DNA of 64,000 nt from Euphrasia confusa (GCA_954870475.1 OX940968.1:14417312-14481311), one strand, 5' to 3'. Shown: positions 32,704 through 46,381, counted from the stretch's first letter. Numbers and translations are program-made. Notes: generated by a model from the letters alone, not told the origin.

Positions 32704-34379
32704 ACTCCCCCACACTTGGTTTCTTGCTTGTCCTCAAGCAAACGATCACGAGAGCGCAACACGAATCAAACAATATGCCAATTAAATATTCAATCCCTTT
32801 AAAGCTACGAATAAACCCCCGGTGCGTACGGAAAAAGTAAACATGAATAAACTTGACCCGAAATGACTAGAAGCTACAAAGATCAAAAGAGAGTCCTCAC
32901 AAGTCACCACTCACCTTCCCTCGCTAAGATTCACTCTATTCTTTTACTCTCGAGAAGGGGCTCCACTAAAGATACAAACAAGGAACAACTTGTGCACTCA
33001 AGAAAGAAAATAAACACAAATGGAACAAAGGACGAGCTTCAAATAACATCATGTGTGCCTAAGAACATCAACTAAACACGTACTCAAATCGTATTCTCCA
33101 CTAATCAAAGTACGCCATCTCAAGAATCAAGGGAGGTCGATAAATCGGGTGTAATGGGGCTCGGCTAAGGGTATTCGGGAATATTTGGGATAAAGTGGAA
33201 TAATCTTGTACAATCACACGTCTCCTCCACACCAAACATCCGTCAAACTACACAACATCCCCTACACCTCCAATAATGAAACGTGCACCAACACTCTACA
33301 AATCAACCCGAGCAAACGACTATACATATTATTTGCTTCTACGACTAATAAAACTTTTTTTTTTTGAGACTAAAACATGTCTCAATTTTCTATTTTTTTT
33401 TGGAGACTTATAACTTGTCTCATTTTTCTTTTTCTATTTTTTTTTTTTTTTTTAGACTTATAACATGTCTCGAATTTATTACAAAAGCAAAAATCACAAT
33501 AAGCACGAAATTAACACCCTCCAAGCTCATACCCCAACCAAAAGAATCCTTCGTCTCTCTCCTTCACGGTATCTAGGACAAGAAGAAAAATGCTAAACGT
33601 AGGCTCAACGGGGCTACTAGGGTGTCTCACGACGGGCTCCGGGTCAATAAAGAGAGGCTAAAAAAAGTTATCCTAATCGATCCTATCCCAATCACTTTCA
33701 AGATCAAGCAATTTATGATATAAAAGTCTCAAATAACAATCTAAGCACGGTTTAGTTATCTCTAGTCCACACGGCACACATGACATAGAACAAGGAAGAT
33801 AAGAAGCTCGAGAAAAACAACGAAAGATATCACACGAAGAATAAAGCTAATATGGCTCAAAATCTCACAAGGTTATTCGGAAAGTGAACATAGCAACATG
33901 CAATTATCTCAATTCGCTTCACAACGACTAATCACGGGGTCAAAATTATTCATATACCGACCTCTAGCACCAAACATCTACCAATAACTCCAAGGAACGA
34001 AATAAGATACTCGGCATATGAATCATCTATTGCCTGCTCTCATGAAAATCATCGCACACGAAAATGGGGGGAAGTGGACACGACATCAACCACACAAGAG
34101 ACAATCACACAAAAAGCACAAAAAGGGAAAAATAAAGCTAGAGATAAGAAAGCAAACCCCCCACACTTGGGCTAATCCGTGTCCTCACGGATAAAGAGCT
34201 CCGGAAGTGCGAACCCAACCGATTAGTCCAAGAGTGTCGAGGAGTGACGACCGACACACACGAACGAAAACAAACCACACCAACGAAGAAATAGAAGCGA
34301 AAAGAGAAAACACGACACAAAAGAAAAGGAAAGAAACTATGTACATACCGCGACCGTACGAAGGTACGGTCGATCCTCA
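32704..34379. other. Gypsy element non-coding interior
   Basis: Starts with the polypurine tract, then A-rich low-complexity sequence and a T-rich microsatellite-like part (about 33355-33460). A second polypurine-like CCCCCCACACTTGGG occurs at 34157-34171. No coding frame was recognised. Confidence 0.45.
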
Positions 34380-35539
34380 TGGATCGGAAGGCGGCGGGTA
34401 TTGGCCTCGGAACATCGAAGTGAGGTTGGCGAGGCTAGAAGTCAAGGCGTCATAGCGTTCGTCGTGGTAGCGCTTGGAGCGTTCCTCGTAGTCGTTGAGA
34501 CGGGCGTCGACCATGTTAGAAATGGCGGCGAGGTCATCCGGATGCATGCGTCCATAAGCGGGGCGAGGAGCCGGAGGAGCATCGGATTCTTGGTTAGTAG
34601 CCGAGTCTTCGAGTTAGGGAATCTCGAGCTCCGGTACGGTTCTCTCAAAACGATCATTGTACGTCTTGATAGTGTTGTTGTCCGTGATGTATCTCTTGAC
34701 CATCTTTGCATTTATAGTCGCGGGCTTCCTAGTGAAAAACAAATGGTCGGGGACAGGGCCCGTGAAATCGACGAGCTTCTTGTAAGATGCCAAGACCGTG
34801 GCGATATGGAAGAATGCGGGAAGGCACACGTCACGGCCCTTCAAAGCTTTGATTTGGTTCCAAATGTAGGGAACCGGGGAACAACGCTTTCCACGCGCGG
34901 CTTGACTAAGAAAATAAAGCTCGGTAGTGTTGACCTTGCTTCCCTCCTTCTTCCCCGAGATGTTTAAAGAGAGGAAACGGTGAGCGACGATCATGGCAAA
35001 GTCAACGAGGTAGACCTCTTGCGAACCCCAGCCACCCAAGAAGCACCCCCAGCAAATTTATCCCAAGTCGCATGTGCATTGAAGCTCTCGGTTATAGCTT
35101 TAGTAACCTTGGAGGAAGGGAATCCGAAGGCGTCTTCCATATCGGCAATAGTAAAGGAGCATTCGTGCCCCATCAACCGACAAGTCATGACCTTCTCATC
35201 CAACACGTCGACCGTGCATAACATCTCGAGCCCTAGTGTCTCGGAGTAGCCAAAGTCCATCTTCGAATATTTTTTTAAACCCAATCGGTCCAAGATTAAC
35301 TCAAGGTGTGTTTTGAAATCATCCCCAAATGCCTCGACCAATTTCCAATCGATAGGGCGAGGCAAGATAACCTTTTTCATTTGTTCTTGGAAACGGAGAA
35401 ATAGGTACGCTTCATTCTCGGTGAAAATGGGGAAATTGGCCCCGTAATCCATACTAAGGTCGGCATCCTTATACTCAGGTTCGGGAGACGGACGTGAAGA
35501 CGAAGCTTCTCCGGTGCGTGAAAGTTTCTTCGGAGCCAT
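34380..35539 (-). pseudogene. Athila ORF1-like retrotransposon protein, broken
   Basis: Starts MAPKKLSRTGEASSSRPSPE. It contains a segment typical of plant Athila ORF1-type proteins (MLCTVDVLDEKVMTCRLMGH; FTIADMEDAFGFPSS), then, after a one-base frameshift near 35000-35040, YLVDFAMIVAHRFLSLNI and IWNQIKALKGRDVCLPAFFH. A TAA follows PELEIP at about 34614; beyond it the same frame stays open for about 75 more codons (ISNMVDARLNDYEERSKRYH) to TGA near 34380. The C-terminal part is coiled-coil-like and charged. The function of this protein class is not settled. One frameshift and one nonsense codon make this copy inactive. Confidence 0.65.
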
Positions 35540-36224
35540 TACACAAGATGAGAAAGATCAGTGAGGTAGTTACCGTGTCGAGTCGGGGCTGACCGGTCTG
35601 AAGTTGACGGCGAGATAGCTCGGAGCTGGGTTGACGGGCTGCCGGAGTCACGGTACGGGGACGGAGGCGGACTAAGGGTCGCGGGTCGACGGTTCTGAGA
35701 TTGTGGCGGAAGATGATGATGGAGTTAGCCGGAGCAGCGGGAGGAGACTGGCGATGGTTCACGATGAGGTGACTCGGAGCAGGAAGGCGGGAGCCGCGGG
35801 CTGAGCTGGGTTGCGGTGGTCGATGAGGGCTTGTTCGGATGGCGGGATCGAGGGCGGCTCGACGGTTGAGATGAGGTGTATAGGTCGGCTTCGCGGTGGT
35901 CAGAGGTGGCGGGCTGAGTAGATGGCGGAGGAGCTGCAGCTGTAGTCGATTTGAACGGGCGGTCGGAGATGGCGGACGGCAATCGGTCCGAGTTAGACGG
36001 TGCGGTGGGTCGGTTCCGGTGAGGTGACGGTGGTCGGAGCTAGAGGTGGTTACCGGAGATGGTGGCTAGGGTTTTGAAATTTGGGGAAGATTAAGAATTG
36101 TTTCTGTGTGTTGTGAATAAGGAGGCGGATGGAAGAGTAATAGGGTTTTACTCCTTATTCAAAAAGTCCAAGGTAGAACAACTCTTTAAATTTTTTTTTT
36201 TTTTTTTATATCTCCTTCAGCGAA
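35540..36224 (-). other. Gypsy element leader
   Basis: GC-rich, cut into short frames in all phases, ending in a poly-A/T run (36191-36208) and two GCGGCCGC copies. Frames here are not conserved domains. Confidence 0.4.
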
Positions 36225-36299
36225 GCGGCCGCCTGGGGGGTCAGGCGGCCGCGTGGGGTGCGTACCAGGGACTTCTGCAGAGTACACCAGGGTTCAGGG

Positions 36300-38014
36300 T
36301 GTTGGAAATCGATATCCCGGGGTTAACGGAATTGCGGAAAACATAACCCCGATCAAAATCCCTTCGCCGGAAACCACCGCACGAGCCGGAGCCCGGCCGA
36401 ACACACATCCGCGGGGAAGCCCCTGCTTGCGTGCCCTAGCCGAGCCCCCGTACGGGGCTCGCGATCGCGCTTCGCGATCGCATGGGGTTACTCACGTAAC
36501 CCCCCGGGGCTGCTCGTAGCAGCCCCCGCGGCGAGTCCGGCGACTCGCCGCCACCGCGTCGGAGGGCGGTCCGCCCAGCGGACCGTGATCGGGCCAGCCA
36601 CGCGGCTGCCCGGCGATCGAGCCCAGCTCGATCGCGTGCCCCGGCGTCCAGCCGGGGCTCCTCCATGCACGCCCGGCGATCGAGCCCTAGGGCTTCGATC
36701 GCCACCCTCGGCGCCCAGCCGAGGGCTTGGTCCGTGCGTGCGCACGATCCCCACGGGGATCCGAACCGCCGCGGTCCGGTGGTCTTCGACCACCACCGCC
36801 GGTTCATCCTCGTTCTGGGGTTCGTTCGTTCCTCGGATCTTCGTTCATATGCATATACGAATAATCAATTAAAATCATCGAAGGGGGTTCAACGATTTTA
36901 CCTTTGTTCTCGTTGTACGGAGAAACGAGATCTATGAAGACCTTGAGACCTTCCCACGTATTCCTTACACTAGCTCGAACGTCGGGTGGACGACGATCTT
37001 CCAAACTCCATGGATCTCCCTCTCTACTTTCTCTCTCTAGAATTGTGATCTTCAAGTTATGAGAATAGAGAAGACCATGTAGTGCTTTTATAGGCTACGT
37101 AGGGGATCTTAAGGAGGTGGAATACTGGGCTTCCAATATTAATGATTAAATTGAGCCCAAGCCCAAATCTATTAATCCCATTAATATTAATTAATTTATT
37201 TTCCACTATATAAATTAATTGCACTCCCAATATTAAACCATATTATATCAAATAATATTTCTCCGGTAGTATTATTTATTCCGTGTATTTAAGATATAAA
37301 TATCCATGAATAAAATTAATTTATTGCTAATTAATTTATTCATCTCTTATATCCGAGACTAGTACCATTCAACCTTAATTATTATGCGGAACAAATCCAC
37401 CTGCAGGGTTTACATAATAATTCCTTATGAACTCATCTCGGGGATATTATCAACCCTTACGGGATACACTTTCCCGTCAAGTATTCACGGCATGTCATAT
37501 AAAATATAGCGACCCAACTTAACCGGTAATTGACCCAGTAATTAAACCGGTCATTTCCTTTGGAAAATCAAAGTCACTCATATTAAATATACACACCCGC
37601 AATAGTATCGGGGATTAAGAATAAAATACTCTGAGATTTAAATCGATTATCCAAGACAATCCTAATCGATAAATCTCAAGCGATCCGCTCAATACACCAA
37701 GTGTACAAATGTGATAAAATAATTAAGACAAATTATTTTCTCTCTCACACAACGACTATACCGATGGATTGGTCCATGTCCATCTAGGTCGTGAGCAACT
37801 ATTCGATTAAATACGAGTAACCGATAGTATGATCTTCTGTGTGCCCATGCACACCATACTAACTACAACGTATAAAATCCAGGACTATAATTTGCATATA
37901 TTTAATTAACAATAATTAAACGCAAATAATTGTTTATTTAATTAAATAGATTAATGGCAATGGATCGTGAGTTTCCGTTACTTAAATCTAGACATTAAGT
38001 ACACAACTCCAACA
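36300..38014 (-). repeat. Element F 3' LTR
   Basis: 1,715 bp, TGTTGGAAATCG...ACTCCAACA. GC-rich hairpins include 36484-36503 (8 bp), 36506-36526 (9 bp) and 36530-36549 (8 bp, loop GCCG in RNA sense). A TATAAAA box on the minus strand precedes GCACTACATGG at about 37085. Confidence 0.9.
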
Positions 38015-39110
38015 ATCTCCCACTTGTACTAAGGTCTAGTCATTTCCTCCAAACTCCCGACTCCCATACTCATCACGTGCTTAAGTTGTACTTCCAAGAA
38101 GTACTATGTGAATGAGCATTCTAGGTTGCCGCTCTGAAGTTATCTTGGTGACTACAGCGTCGTCTCCCTCGACGATGACTCGTATCAGGTGGTACTTGCA
38201 CTATGTGTTATCTTACACTTATGGACTTGTGATTTCTTACCATTTGCAATTGCACCGCTATTTACATAGCCTTTTGGCAAATTAAGAATCACATTTAAGT
38301 CCCAGAGATTATCCCGGAGTTATACCAAAACTTCCGCTGCCTCTGAGGCCGCTATTTGGTTATCCATGGCAGAGTCCGAAAAGTATCGTGCTTATCACTC
38401 TTCCATGTTAAAAACTCCTTCTCCTTCAATAGTGAAACACATAGCCTGATATCGACTTACACCGGTCCTTATTTGATTAGAAATCTAAGAGAGTGTAATC
38501 CAAAGGAAATGCTCGTCTGCTCCGTAATCCAGAACATAGTTTCCAGTACTTCGAAAGTACTTAAAATGTTCACTACAGCAGTCGAGTATTCCTTTCCAGG
38601 ATTACCTTGATATCCTCCCACTATACTAGCCGCATAGCAGATATCAGGTTCTCGTTTTCAACATCGCATTTATCAAGCTTTCCACACTCGAAGTGTAGGA
38701 AACCGCTTTCGTTGCTTCTATCTCCTTTTGTGTTCCAAAACACATATCCTTAGATAGATGCATTCCGTATCTGAAAGGTAACATACCTTTCTCGGAATCT
38801 TGCATGTTAAAACGAACCATAATCATTTATATGTAAGATGTCCAGGAGAAGTACAATGTTCTTTTCTAGAGATCCTAGATCTCAAGAACATGTCCAACTT
38901 CTTCCTATATCTTTCATATTGATTCATCTAGACAACCACCATTTTACGTCTGACAACATCTTTACATTGTTACCAATGATAAAATGTTATCTACATAAAA
39001 CCTCTGAGAAACACCACTTTGTTTCCATCACGTTTCCCATACACACGATTCGTCAATGCCTTTTGATGAATCCATCAAATGGACTATCTCATCAATGCGC
39101 AAGTTCCACG
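38015..39110 (-). pseudogene. Element F RNase H and reverse transcriptase remnant
   Basis: Homologous to element D 40782-41900, with the RNase H segment recognisable around 38350 and reverse transcriptase sequence up to the break at element D. It is full of stops and small indels. It is also the inverted counterpart of element E 52050-53148, with very high similarity. Confidence 0.7.
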
Positions 39111-39115
39111 AACTC

Positions 39116-40781
39116 TGTTGGAATTCGATATCCCGGGTTATCAAAATTGCGGAACCGATAACCCGAACGAACCCTTCGCCGGAAATCATACGAACGCCGA
39201 CTCATCCGCCGGAGTCCGGGCTTTGGAGACCATGCATCCGAAGACGCATAGCCCGCCCCCACCCGAACCCCCGCGAGCCGGGGTCTATGAGATCAAAAGG
39301 ATCGCGCCACCGCGCGATCGAGAGGACCGATCACACAGGGCGATCGATCGAGGTGGGGCTGCCCAGCAGCCCCCGCGGCGGGTCCGGCGACCCGCCGCCG
39401 CCTGGGGTGGCCCGCGTCCAGCTGGGCCGTCGTGCCCAGCAGCTGCCCGCGATCGATCATGTGATCGATCGCGCCCCGGCGTCCAGCCGGGGATCGCCCC
39501 ATGCGCCTACCGCCGAAACCCTAGGCGGCGATCGCGCGGTCCGGTGGCTTCGCCACAACCGCGTGATCGTTCGTCTAATCCGGGTTCGACTTTTCGGATC
39601 TTGCGTTCTACGGTATTCTCAATAATCGAATCAAAACAAATCATAAAGCGCGTTTAGATTTTACCTTCGATTCGTTGTTCGGAGAAACGAAATCAAGATG
39701 ACCCTTGAATCTTCCCACGTATTCCTTGCACTTCGTTCGAACGTCGGGTGGGCGACGATCTATCGAACTCCTATGGATCTCCTTCAACTCTCTAGAATAT
39801 CAAGTATGATAATCTTGTCTTATGATTTATGAAGGCCATGTAATGCTTTTATAGGCTACGTAGGGGATCTAAAGGAGGTGGAATATTGGGCTTCCAATAT
39901 TGAAGATTAAATTGAGCCCACTGCCCAAGTCCATTAATCCTTATCAATATTAATTAATTTATTTTCCACTATATAAATTAATTGCACTCCCAATATTAAA
40001 CCATATTATATCGAATAATATTTCTCCGGTAGTATTTATTTATTCCGTGTATTTAAGATATAAATATCCATGAATAAAATTTATTTATTGCTTAATAAAT
40101 TTATTCATCTCTTTTATCCGAGACTAGTACCACTCAACCTTATTTATTATGCGGAATGAATCCACTCGCGAGGTTTACATAATAAATCCTTATGAGCTCA
40201 TCTCGGGGATATTATCAACCCTTCCGGGATACACTGTCCTGTCAATAATTCACGGCATGCCATATATAAAATATAGTGACCCAACTCAACCGGTAATTGA
40301 CCCAATAATTAAATCGGTCAATTCCTTTGGAAAATCAAAGTCACATATATTAAATATACACACCCGCAATTGTATCGAGGATTAAGAATAAAATACACTG
40401 AGTCTCAAATCAATTATCGCCGAGCAATCCTAATTGATGAGTCTCAATCGATCCGCTCAATACACCAAGTGTACAAGTGTGATAAAATAATTAAGATAAA
40501 TTATTTTCTCTCTCACACAACGACTATACCGATGGATTGGTCCGTGTCCATCTAGGTCGTGAGCAACTGTTCGATTAAATACGAGTAACCGATAGTATGA
40601 TCTTCTGTGCTCCCATGCTTGCACCATACTAACTAAAACGTATAAAATCCAGGACTATGATTCGCATATATTTAATTAACAATAATTAAAAGCAAATGAA
40701 TGTTCATTATAAATAGGTAAATGAAAGTGCATACAGAGTTCAAAATACTCAAATCTAGACATTAAGTATACTACTCCATCA
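39116..40781 (-). repeat. Element D 3' LTR
   Basis: TGTTGGAATTCG...TACTCCATCA: its inner end differs from the ACTCCAACA of the other copies. TATAAAA is at 39847-39853 (minus strand). Confidence 0.95.
39355..39528 (-). repeat. GC-rich hairpin ladder in the LTR of element D
   Basis: Hairpins at 39355-39373 (7 bp), 39375-39398 (10 bp, loop GCCG in RNA sense), 39421-39440 (7 bp), 39449-39472 (10 bp), 39474-39492 (7 bp, loop UGGAC in RNA sense) and 39510-39528 (5 bp). Equivalent places in A, F, E and G have different stems that still pair. Confidence 0.85.
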
Positions 40782-40795
40782 ATCTCCCACTTATA

Positions 40796-43700
40796 CTAAG
40801 GTCTAGTCTTATCCTCCAAACTTCTGACTCCCAAACCCTCCAAGTGCTTGTAATATACTTCGCTAGGAAGTATCTTGGTGAAAGGGTCCGCTAGGTTGTC
40901 CTCCGAAGCTATCTTGGTGACTATCGCATCGCCCCTCTTGACGATGTCTCGAATCAGGTGGTACTTGCGCTCTATGTGTTTCGTAGCACTATGGGACCGT
41001 GGTTCCTTACTGTTTGCCACTGCACCGCTATTGTCACAATAAATTGTCATAGCTTTGGGCAAACTCGGAATCACATCTAAGTCCTGGAGGAAATTAAGGA
41101 ACCATACTGACTCTTTCGCTGCCTCTGAGGCTGCAACATATTCAGCTTCCATGGTAGAGTCTGAAATGCACTTTTGCTTAACACTCCTCCATGATACGGC
41201 TCCACCTCCCAAAGTGTACACATAGCCTGATGTCGACTTTCGCCGGTCCTTATCAGCTTGGAAATCCGAATCCGTATAACCCAAGGGAATCAGATTGTCT
41301 GCCCCGTAACTCAGAACATAATCCCTAGTATTTCGCAAATACTTGAAAATGCTCTTTACGGCAGTCCAATGAGCCCTTCCAGGGTTACTCTGATATCTCG
41401 CTACTACGCCAACTGCATAGCAGATATCAGGCCTCGTGCATAACATTGCATACATCAAGCTTCCCACGGCCGAAGCGTAGGGAACTGCTTTCATTTCATC
41501 TTTCTCCTTTTGTGTCTGAGGACACATCTCCTTAGAAAGATAAGTTCCTTTGCTGAAGGGTAGATCACCCTTCTTGGAATCTTGCATGTTAAAACGAGCC
41601 AGAATCGTGTCTATGTAAGATTGCTGGGATAGGTACAATGTTCTACTCCGGCGATCCCTTATAACTTTGATCCCTAGAACATGTCCGACTTCTCCCAAAT
41701 CTTTCATATCGAATTGTCTAGACAACCATCCCTTTATGTCTGATTACATCTTTACACTGTTGCCAATGAGAAGTATGTCGTCTACATAAAGCACGAGGAA
41801 CACCACTTTCTTTCCATCACGTTTCCAATACACACACGATTCGTCCATGCTTTGAATGAATCCAAAAGATTGGACTACTTCATCAAACCGCAGGTTCCAC
41901 GATCGCGAGGCTTGTTTCAATCCATAAATGGATCGATTAAGCTTGCACACTAGATGATCTCGCCCCTTAGCAATGAATCCTTCTGGTTGTTTCATATAAA
42001 TCGTCTCGTCAAGACTTCCATTAAGGAAAGCTGTCTTGACGTCCATTTGCCACACCTCATAATCCATATGAGCTGCTATGGATAAGAGAATCCGGATCGA
42101 CTTTATCTTGGCTACCGGCGAGAAGGTCTCCTCATAATCGATTCCCTCTTTCTGAGTATATCCTTTCGCAACAAGCCGAGCTTTAAAGGTTTCAACCTTT
42201 CCGTCAGATCCTCTCTTTCTCTTGTAGACCCATTTACACCCAATTGGCTTTACGCCGCTTGGTGGTTCTACAAGATCTCAGACTTTATTAGAATCCATAG
42301 ATTCAATTTCGGATCTCATCGCTTTCTTCCAAGAAGGCGCATCTATATCTTGTACCGCCTCATCATAGGTCCAGGGATCGACTTCATGAACTCCAGGTCC
42401 AGAGTCCGAAGACTCACCCAGTCCAATCCATCGGTCTGGTTGCTTAACAACCCTCCCACTACGACGGCGTTCCGGTGTATTAACAGTGACAGTAGGTGCA
42501 GGTTCTAGTGGTGTATCACTACTCGGTTCGGCTGTATCTAGGTCTTCCTTGTTTCCTCTCAACTCATCAAGTACAATGTCACTCATGGGCTTGTGGTCCA
42601 TGACATAGTCTTCCTCTAAGAACCGAGCGTTAGTACTTATAACGATCTTCTGGTCCGTAGGACTATAGAACATGCCACCCTTAGTTCCTCTAGGATATCC
42701 TATAAACAACCGCACTTCAGTACGAGGTTCTAATTTATCGGCACCTACCTTCAACACATGTGCAGGGCACCCCCAGATCCGAACGTGCCTTAAGCTAGGC
42801 TTGCGCCCGCTCCATCGTTCCATGGGTGTTGAAGGAACCGTTTTTGATGGAACCAAGTTTAGAATGTGCGCTGCTGTTTCTAAGGCATATCCCCAGAACA
42901 TGATAGGTAAGTCCGAGTAACTCATCATTGATCGCACCATTTCCATAAGAGTCCTATTCCTTCTTTCCGACACACCATTCTGCTGGGGAGTATATGGTGA
43001 TGTCATTTGGGAATCAATCCCATTCTCTTCCAAGTATGCCTTGAATTCTCCAGACAGGTACTCGCCTCCGCGATCAGATCGCAGGCATTTAATGGATTTA
43101 CCTTGAAGGTTCTCCACAAGAGCCTTGAATTCCTTGAACTTGTCAAAGGACTCGCTCTTGCGGCGCATCAAGTATACAAATCCATACCTTGAGTAATCAT
43201 CAGTGAAAGTGATGAAGTACTCGTACCCTCCCCTTGCCTGAGTAGACATAGGTCCGCATACATCAGAGTGAATCAAATCCAATACTTGTCCAGCTCTATG
43301 TCCTTTACCAGAAAAAGAACGCTTGGTCATTTTACCCTCCAAACAGGATTCGCAGGTTGGAAGGTCCTCTCCTTCTATGCCGCTGATGAGACCATCAGCT
43401 TTCAACCTTTGAATTCTATTCGAATTAATATGACCTAGCCTTAGATGCCACAAGTATAATTGATTCATTTTAGAAGGTTCCTTTCTCTTATTGGTGTTCG
43501 TAGATGTGTTATTACTCTCGGTTAGTTGCATCGTGTTAGACTCAGGATTTAGAACATACAAATCGTCTACCAATGTACCAGAACAGATAATATCACTATT
43601 TCTTCTTATGACCACAGAGTGATCAAAAGAAACAGAATATCCATTCATAATAAGCTTAGAAACCGAAATTAAATTCTTTCTAAAGTTGGGTACATAAAGA

Positions 43701-44368
43701 CAATTTTGTAAAACTAAAACCCTATCACTACTGAAGCGTAAGTGAACGTCTCCCACTGCAACAGCCGCCACCCTTGCAGCATTGCCCATGTAGACCACGA
43801 TCTCTCCCTCTCTAAGTCTCCGGGTTTCCTGGAACCCCTGCAATGAATTGCAGACATGATCAGTGGCCCCCGTATCTACACACCAGGTGCTGGTAGATAA
43901 CACCACTGATAATGTTTCAGTGACTAAGGAAAATTTCGTACCTTTAATGAGAGGACAATCAGACCTCCAGTGCCCAAACTGCTTGCATCGATAGCACTTG
44001 CCTCGCGGCTTGCTCTTCCCAATCCGTGGTTTAGAACCACTGGGTTTCTTTGCATGCTCTTCCTCTAGCCTTTCCACAAAATCTTGTGATTTCCTTAACC
44101 TACGCACAAACTCCGCTCTTGCCGAATCCTTTTTAAGGGACTCATTGAGAGAGAAATCTGTGAGTATGTTAATCACCTCTTGTCCAGCTTCGACGCTATG
44201 TCTCAACATCATCCTGAGCTCATTTCGAATGTTCTCATCAGTTGGGACAACAGTGGATTCGGAAGGCTCAACAGTCTGAACAGTGTCCAGATTTCGTTTC
44301 CAATCAGTACTATATGGAACCAGTGAGTTTTCATCTTTAAGTATATCACAAAGTGGGGTCACAGTCAT
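40796..44368 (-). pseudogene. Element D gag-pol, one frame with two nonsense codons
   Basis: One frame of about 1,190 codons from MTVTPLCDIL. In order: a shortened gag; zinc knuckle C-Y-R-C-K-Q-F-G-H-W-R-S-D-C; protease with DTGA; GAG-pre-integrase HHCC (H and H in WHLRLGH, C and C in CESC); integrase core with D in HSDVCGP, D in SDRGGEY and E in NGVSERR, the last two 36 residues apart; reverse transcriptase with YVDD; RNase H with TDSD, MEAEY and CDNSGA; end near 40796. Nonsense codons are TGA at 42278-42280 (a Trp position at the start of the reverse transcriptase) and TAA at 41744-41746. I found no frameshift. Gag lacks most of the capsid core present in element G. It is inactive as it stands unless the stops are read through or complemented. 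Confidence 0.9.
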
Positions 44369-46381
44369 TCCTAACCTATAAGCACATAAAACAAACAAAC
44401 AATTTAATATCCGATATTATCTCCCTTAAATAATATCATTAAATCACTAATCACATCTAAAATCCCATCGAGTAAGGCAAGCCACGATAGTGTGGACGTT
44501 TACCCACCCAAATGATTTAGCAATTAGATTTCCTTCGGTCGTACATCATCAATAGCGTTACCTCGATGGGAGGAATACTATTAAGCGTACCTAAGTGTTA
44601 ACCATCGCTCAGTACTAAGAAGTTTGCTTGAGATTCGCATATCACCGCAAGCCACGATAGTGTGGACGTTTACGTTGACACACGGATCCCCACTCCCTTC
44701 TATAACTGTCTACATCAATCGATCTAAAGTCCCATTCAATATAGCAAGCCACGATAGTGTGGACGTTTACTATACCAAAAGGCTTATACGATTGAAATCC
44801 TACTACTTGATTCATTTAATCTCGTAAATCAAGACGTGGAGAATCATAAGTGAAACTCGAAGTTTCTAACCAGTGATTCACCATGCGAACAACCCTATCT
44901 CTCATAAATGAGGGAGCCGAGCAGACAATCGATCCATCTATCAAAGAATGGTACGAAGGTCTATAATTTGTGTCCTCTACATGACCAAGTGGCTCTGGCT
45001 CCATTCCACTCCCCGGGGTGAGAATGAGTCGACTTGAAATCAGCTTCGGAAAGACAAATTAGGCATTGTTTGATAAACTTAATCAATGTTTCTCGTAAGA
45101 GGAATTACAAGAACTCTCCTCCAATGACTTATCTATATAAACTCCAAAGTTTATAAAAGTCACCAAGAGAGCAGCAATGGAGACCATGGGTATGTTTCCA
45201 TACCCTCTCCCACTTAGCTTTTTACAATAAAGGGATACGCTATCTAGTGCATAAAATAAACACATATAGCATGCATACATGTAATAAAGCACATAATATT
45301 ATCACATAGTCAAAATAATTACTAGAATATTATTTTCCGACTATTATGGCTTTACTCCATCCCCGTACGCATCTTCTAGTCTTTAGTCTTCGTTTCTTGA
45401 ATGCTCCATGTGACGAGAATATTAATATCCAATATTTAAATCTACTTATTTTCAATTAATCCAAAAGTTACTTAATTCGAAAATTAAGTCAATTGAATAT
45501 ATCAAAAATAAAATTAAATATTATTAATATTTTATTTATTTTATTTTCTTTTTCCACTTCATTAAATCTCTAGAATAATCCATCCAAGATATTCTTGGAA
45601 TATTCTAGATGATATCCATAATGAAATAAAGAAATAAAATAATTAGGACTCTTCTACTTTCCATATTAATTAGTTTCCTAATCCATGAATAATTCCATAA
45701 AAATAGAAATAATCAATTAGGAATCCTAATTAATTCCAAATTGATTCTTTTCCTAATCCATGAGACTTCCCAAAAAATAGGAATTCTCAAATAGGAAAAA
45801 CCCGAACCAATTAGGAAAGCGGATCACCGGGAGAGCACGAAGATCACAAGGACCCCCGCGCCCCCCATCGGACCGCCATCGCCGGCCGAGGACCACCGCC
45901 GCCGCCACCCAGCCGGCGCACCACCACTGCCGGTGGTATCGTCGCCGGGAGGCGCGAATTCGGCGCCTCTCCGATCGATGGTTCGATCCTCCATGGATCG
46001 ACCATGTAGGTCGATCCGAGCCCTAGCCCTCACCATCATCTCCTTCGTCACGCGTCTTTTCCGGCGGTCGTTTCGGCATCGATCCAACGCAAAATAAATT
46101 ACAAAATAAATTTTACACTATCCGGTATCGATTCTATACATGAAATCGACCCTATACAATTTCCGGAAAAACGAAGAACGTAATAATAAATCCTAAATTC
46201 GGTCAACCCCCGAATTTTTACTATTACAAGCATTCACCACCAAAAACGAATCTCGACATGTCCGAGAGTTTAATCAATCCAACATACATGACAAAATAAA
46301 TTAAAAATTAATTAAGCCATAATAGTCGGAATCCCTGCAAGGTAGAACAATTTTATCGAAAATACCGCGAACGTAAACCAC
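44369..46381 (-). other. Element D untranslated leader
   Basis: Two kb like the leaders of A, F and G: GC-rich near the primer site (45830-46080), AT-rich in the middle (45400-45800), then the conserved hairpin-bearing part next to gag. Confidence 0.6.
44477..44770 (-). promoter_or_regulatory. Element D leader: four conserved hairpins
   Basis: Motif copies at 44744-44770, 44647-44673 and 44477-44503 have stem CCAC/GTGG with loop ACTATC in all three. The fourth hairpin at 44549-44584 has outer stem TTAATAG with CTATTGA, inner stem CCTC/GAGG and loop CCATC. Compared with A, stems are changed on both sides so that pairing is kept, and all four loops end in ATC instead of CAC. Confidence 0.8.

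Larger units (their letters stand above)
31476..36299 (-). mobile_element. Gypsy-type (Athila/Tat-like) LTR element, truncated
   Basis: Minus-strand element made up of one complete 3' LTR (31476-32703), a polypurine tract, a long non-coding stretch, an Athila ORF1-like frame and a leader. It is cut at 36299 by element F; its 5' LTR and primer site are not in the window. No gag-pol of its own (protease, reverse transcriptase, integrase) was found, so the copy is non-autonomous or internally deleted. Confidence 0.7.

Noticed and set aside
34401..34967. 188-codon plus-strand ORF as a gene
   Set aside because: It lies opposite the Athila ORF1-like frame, which has recognisable protein features on the minus strand.
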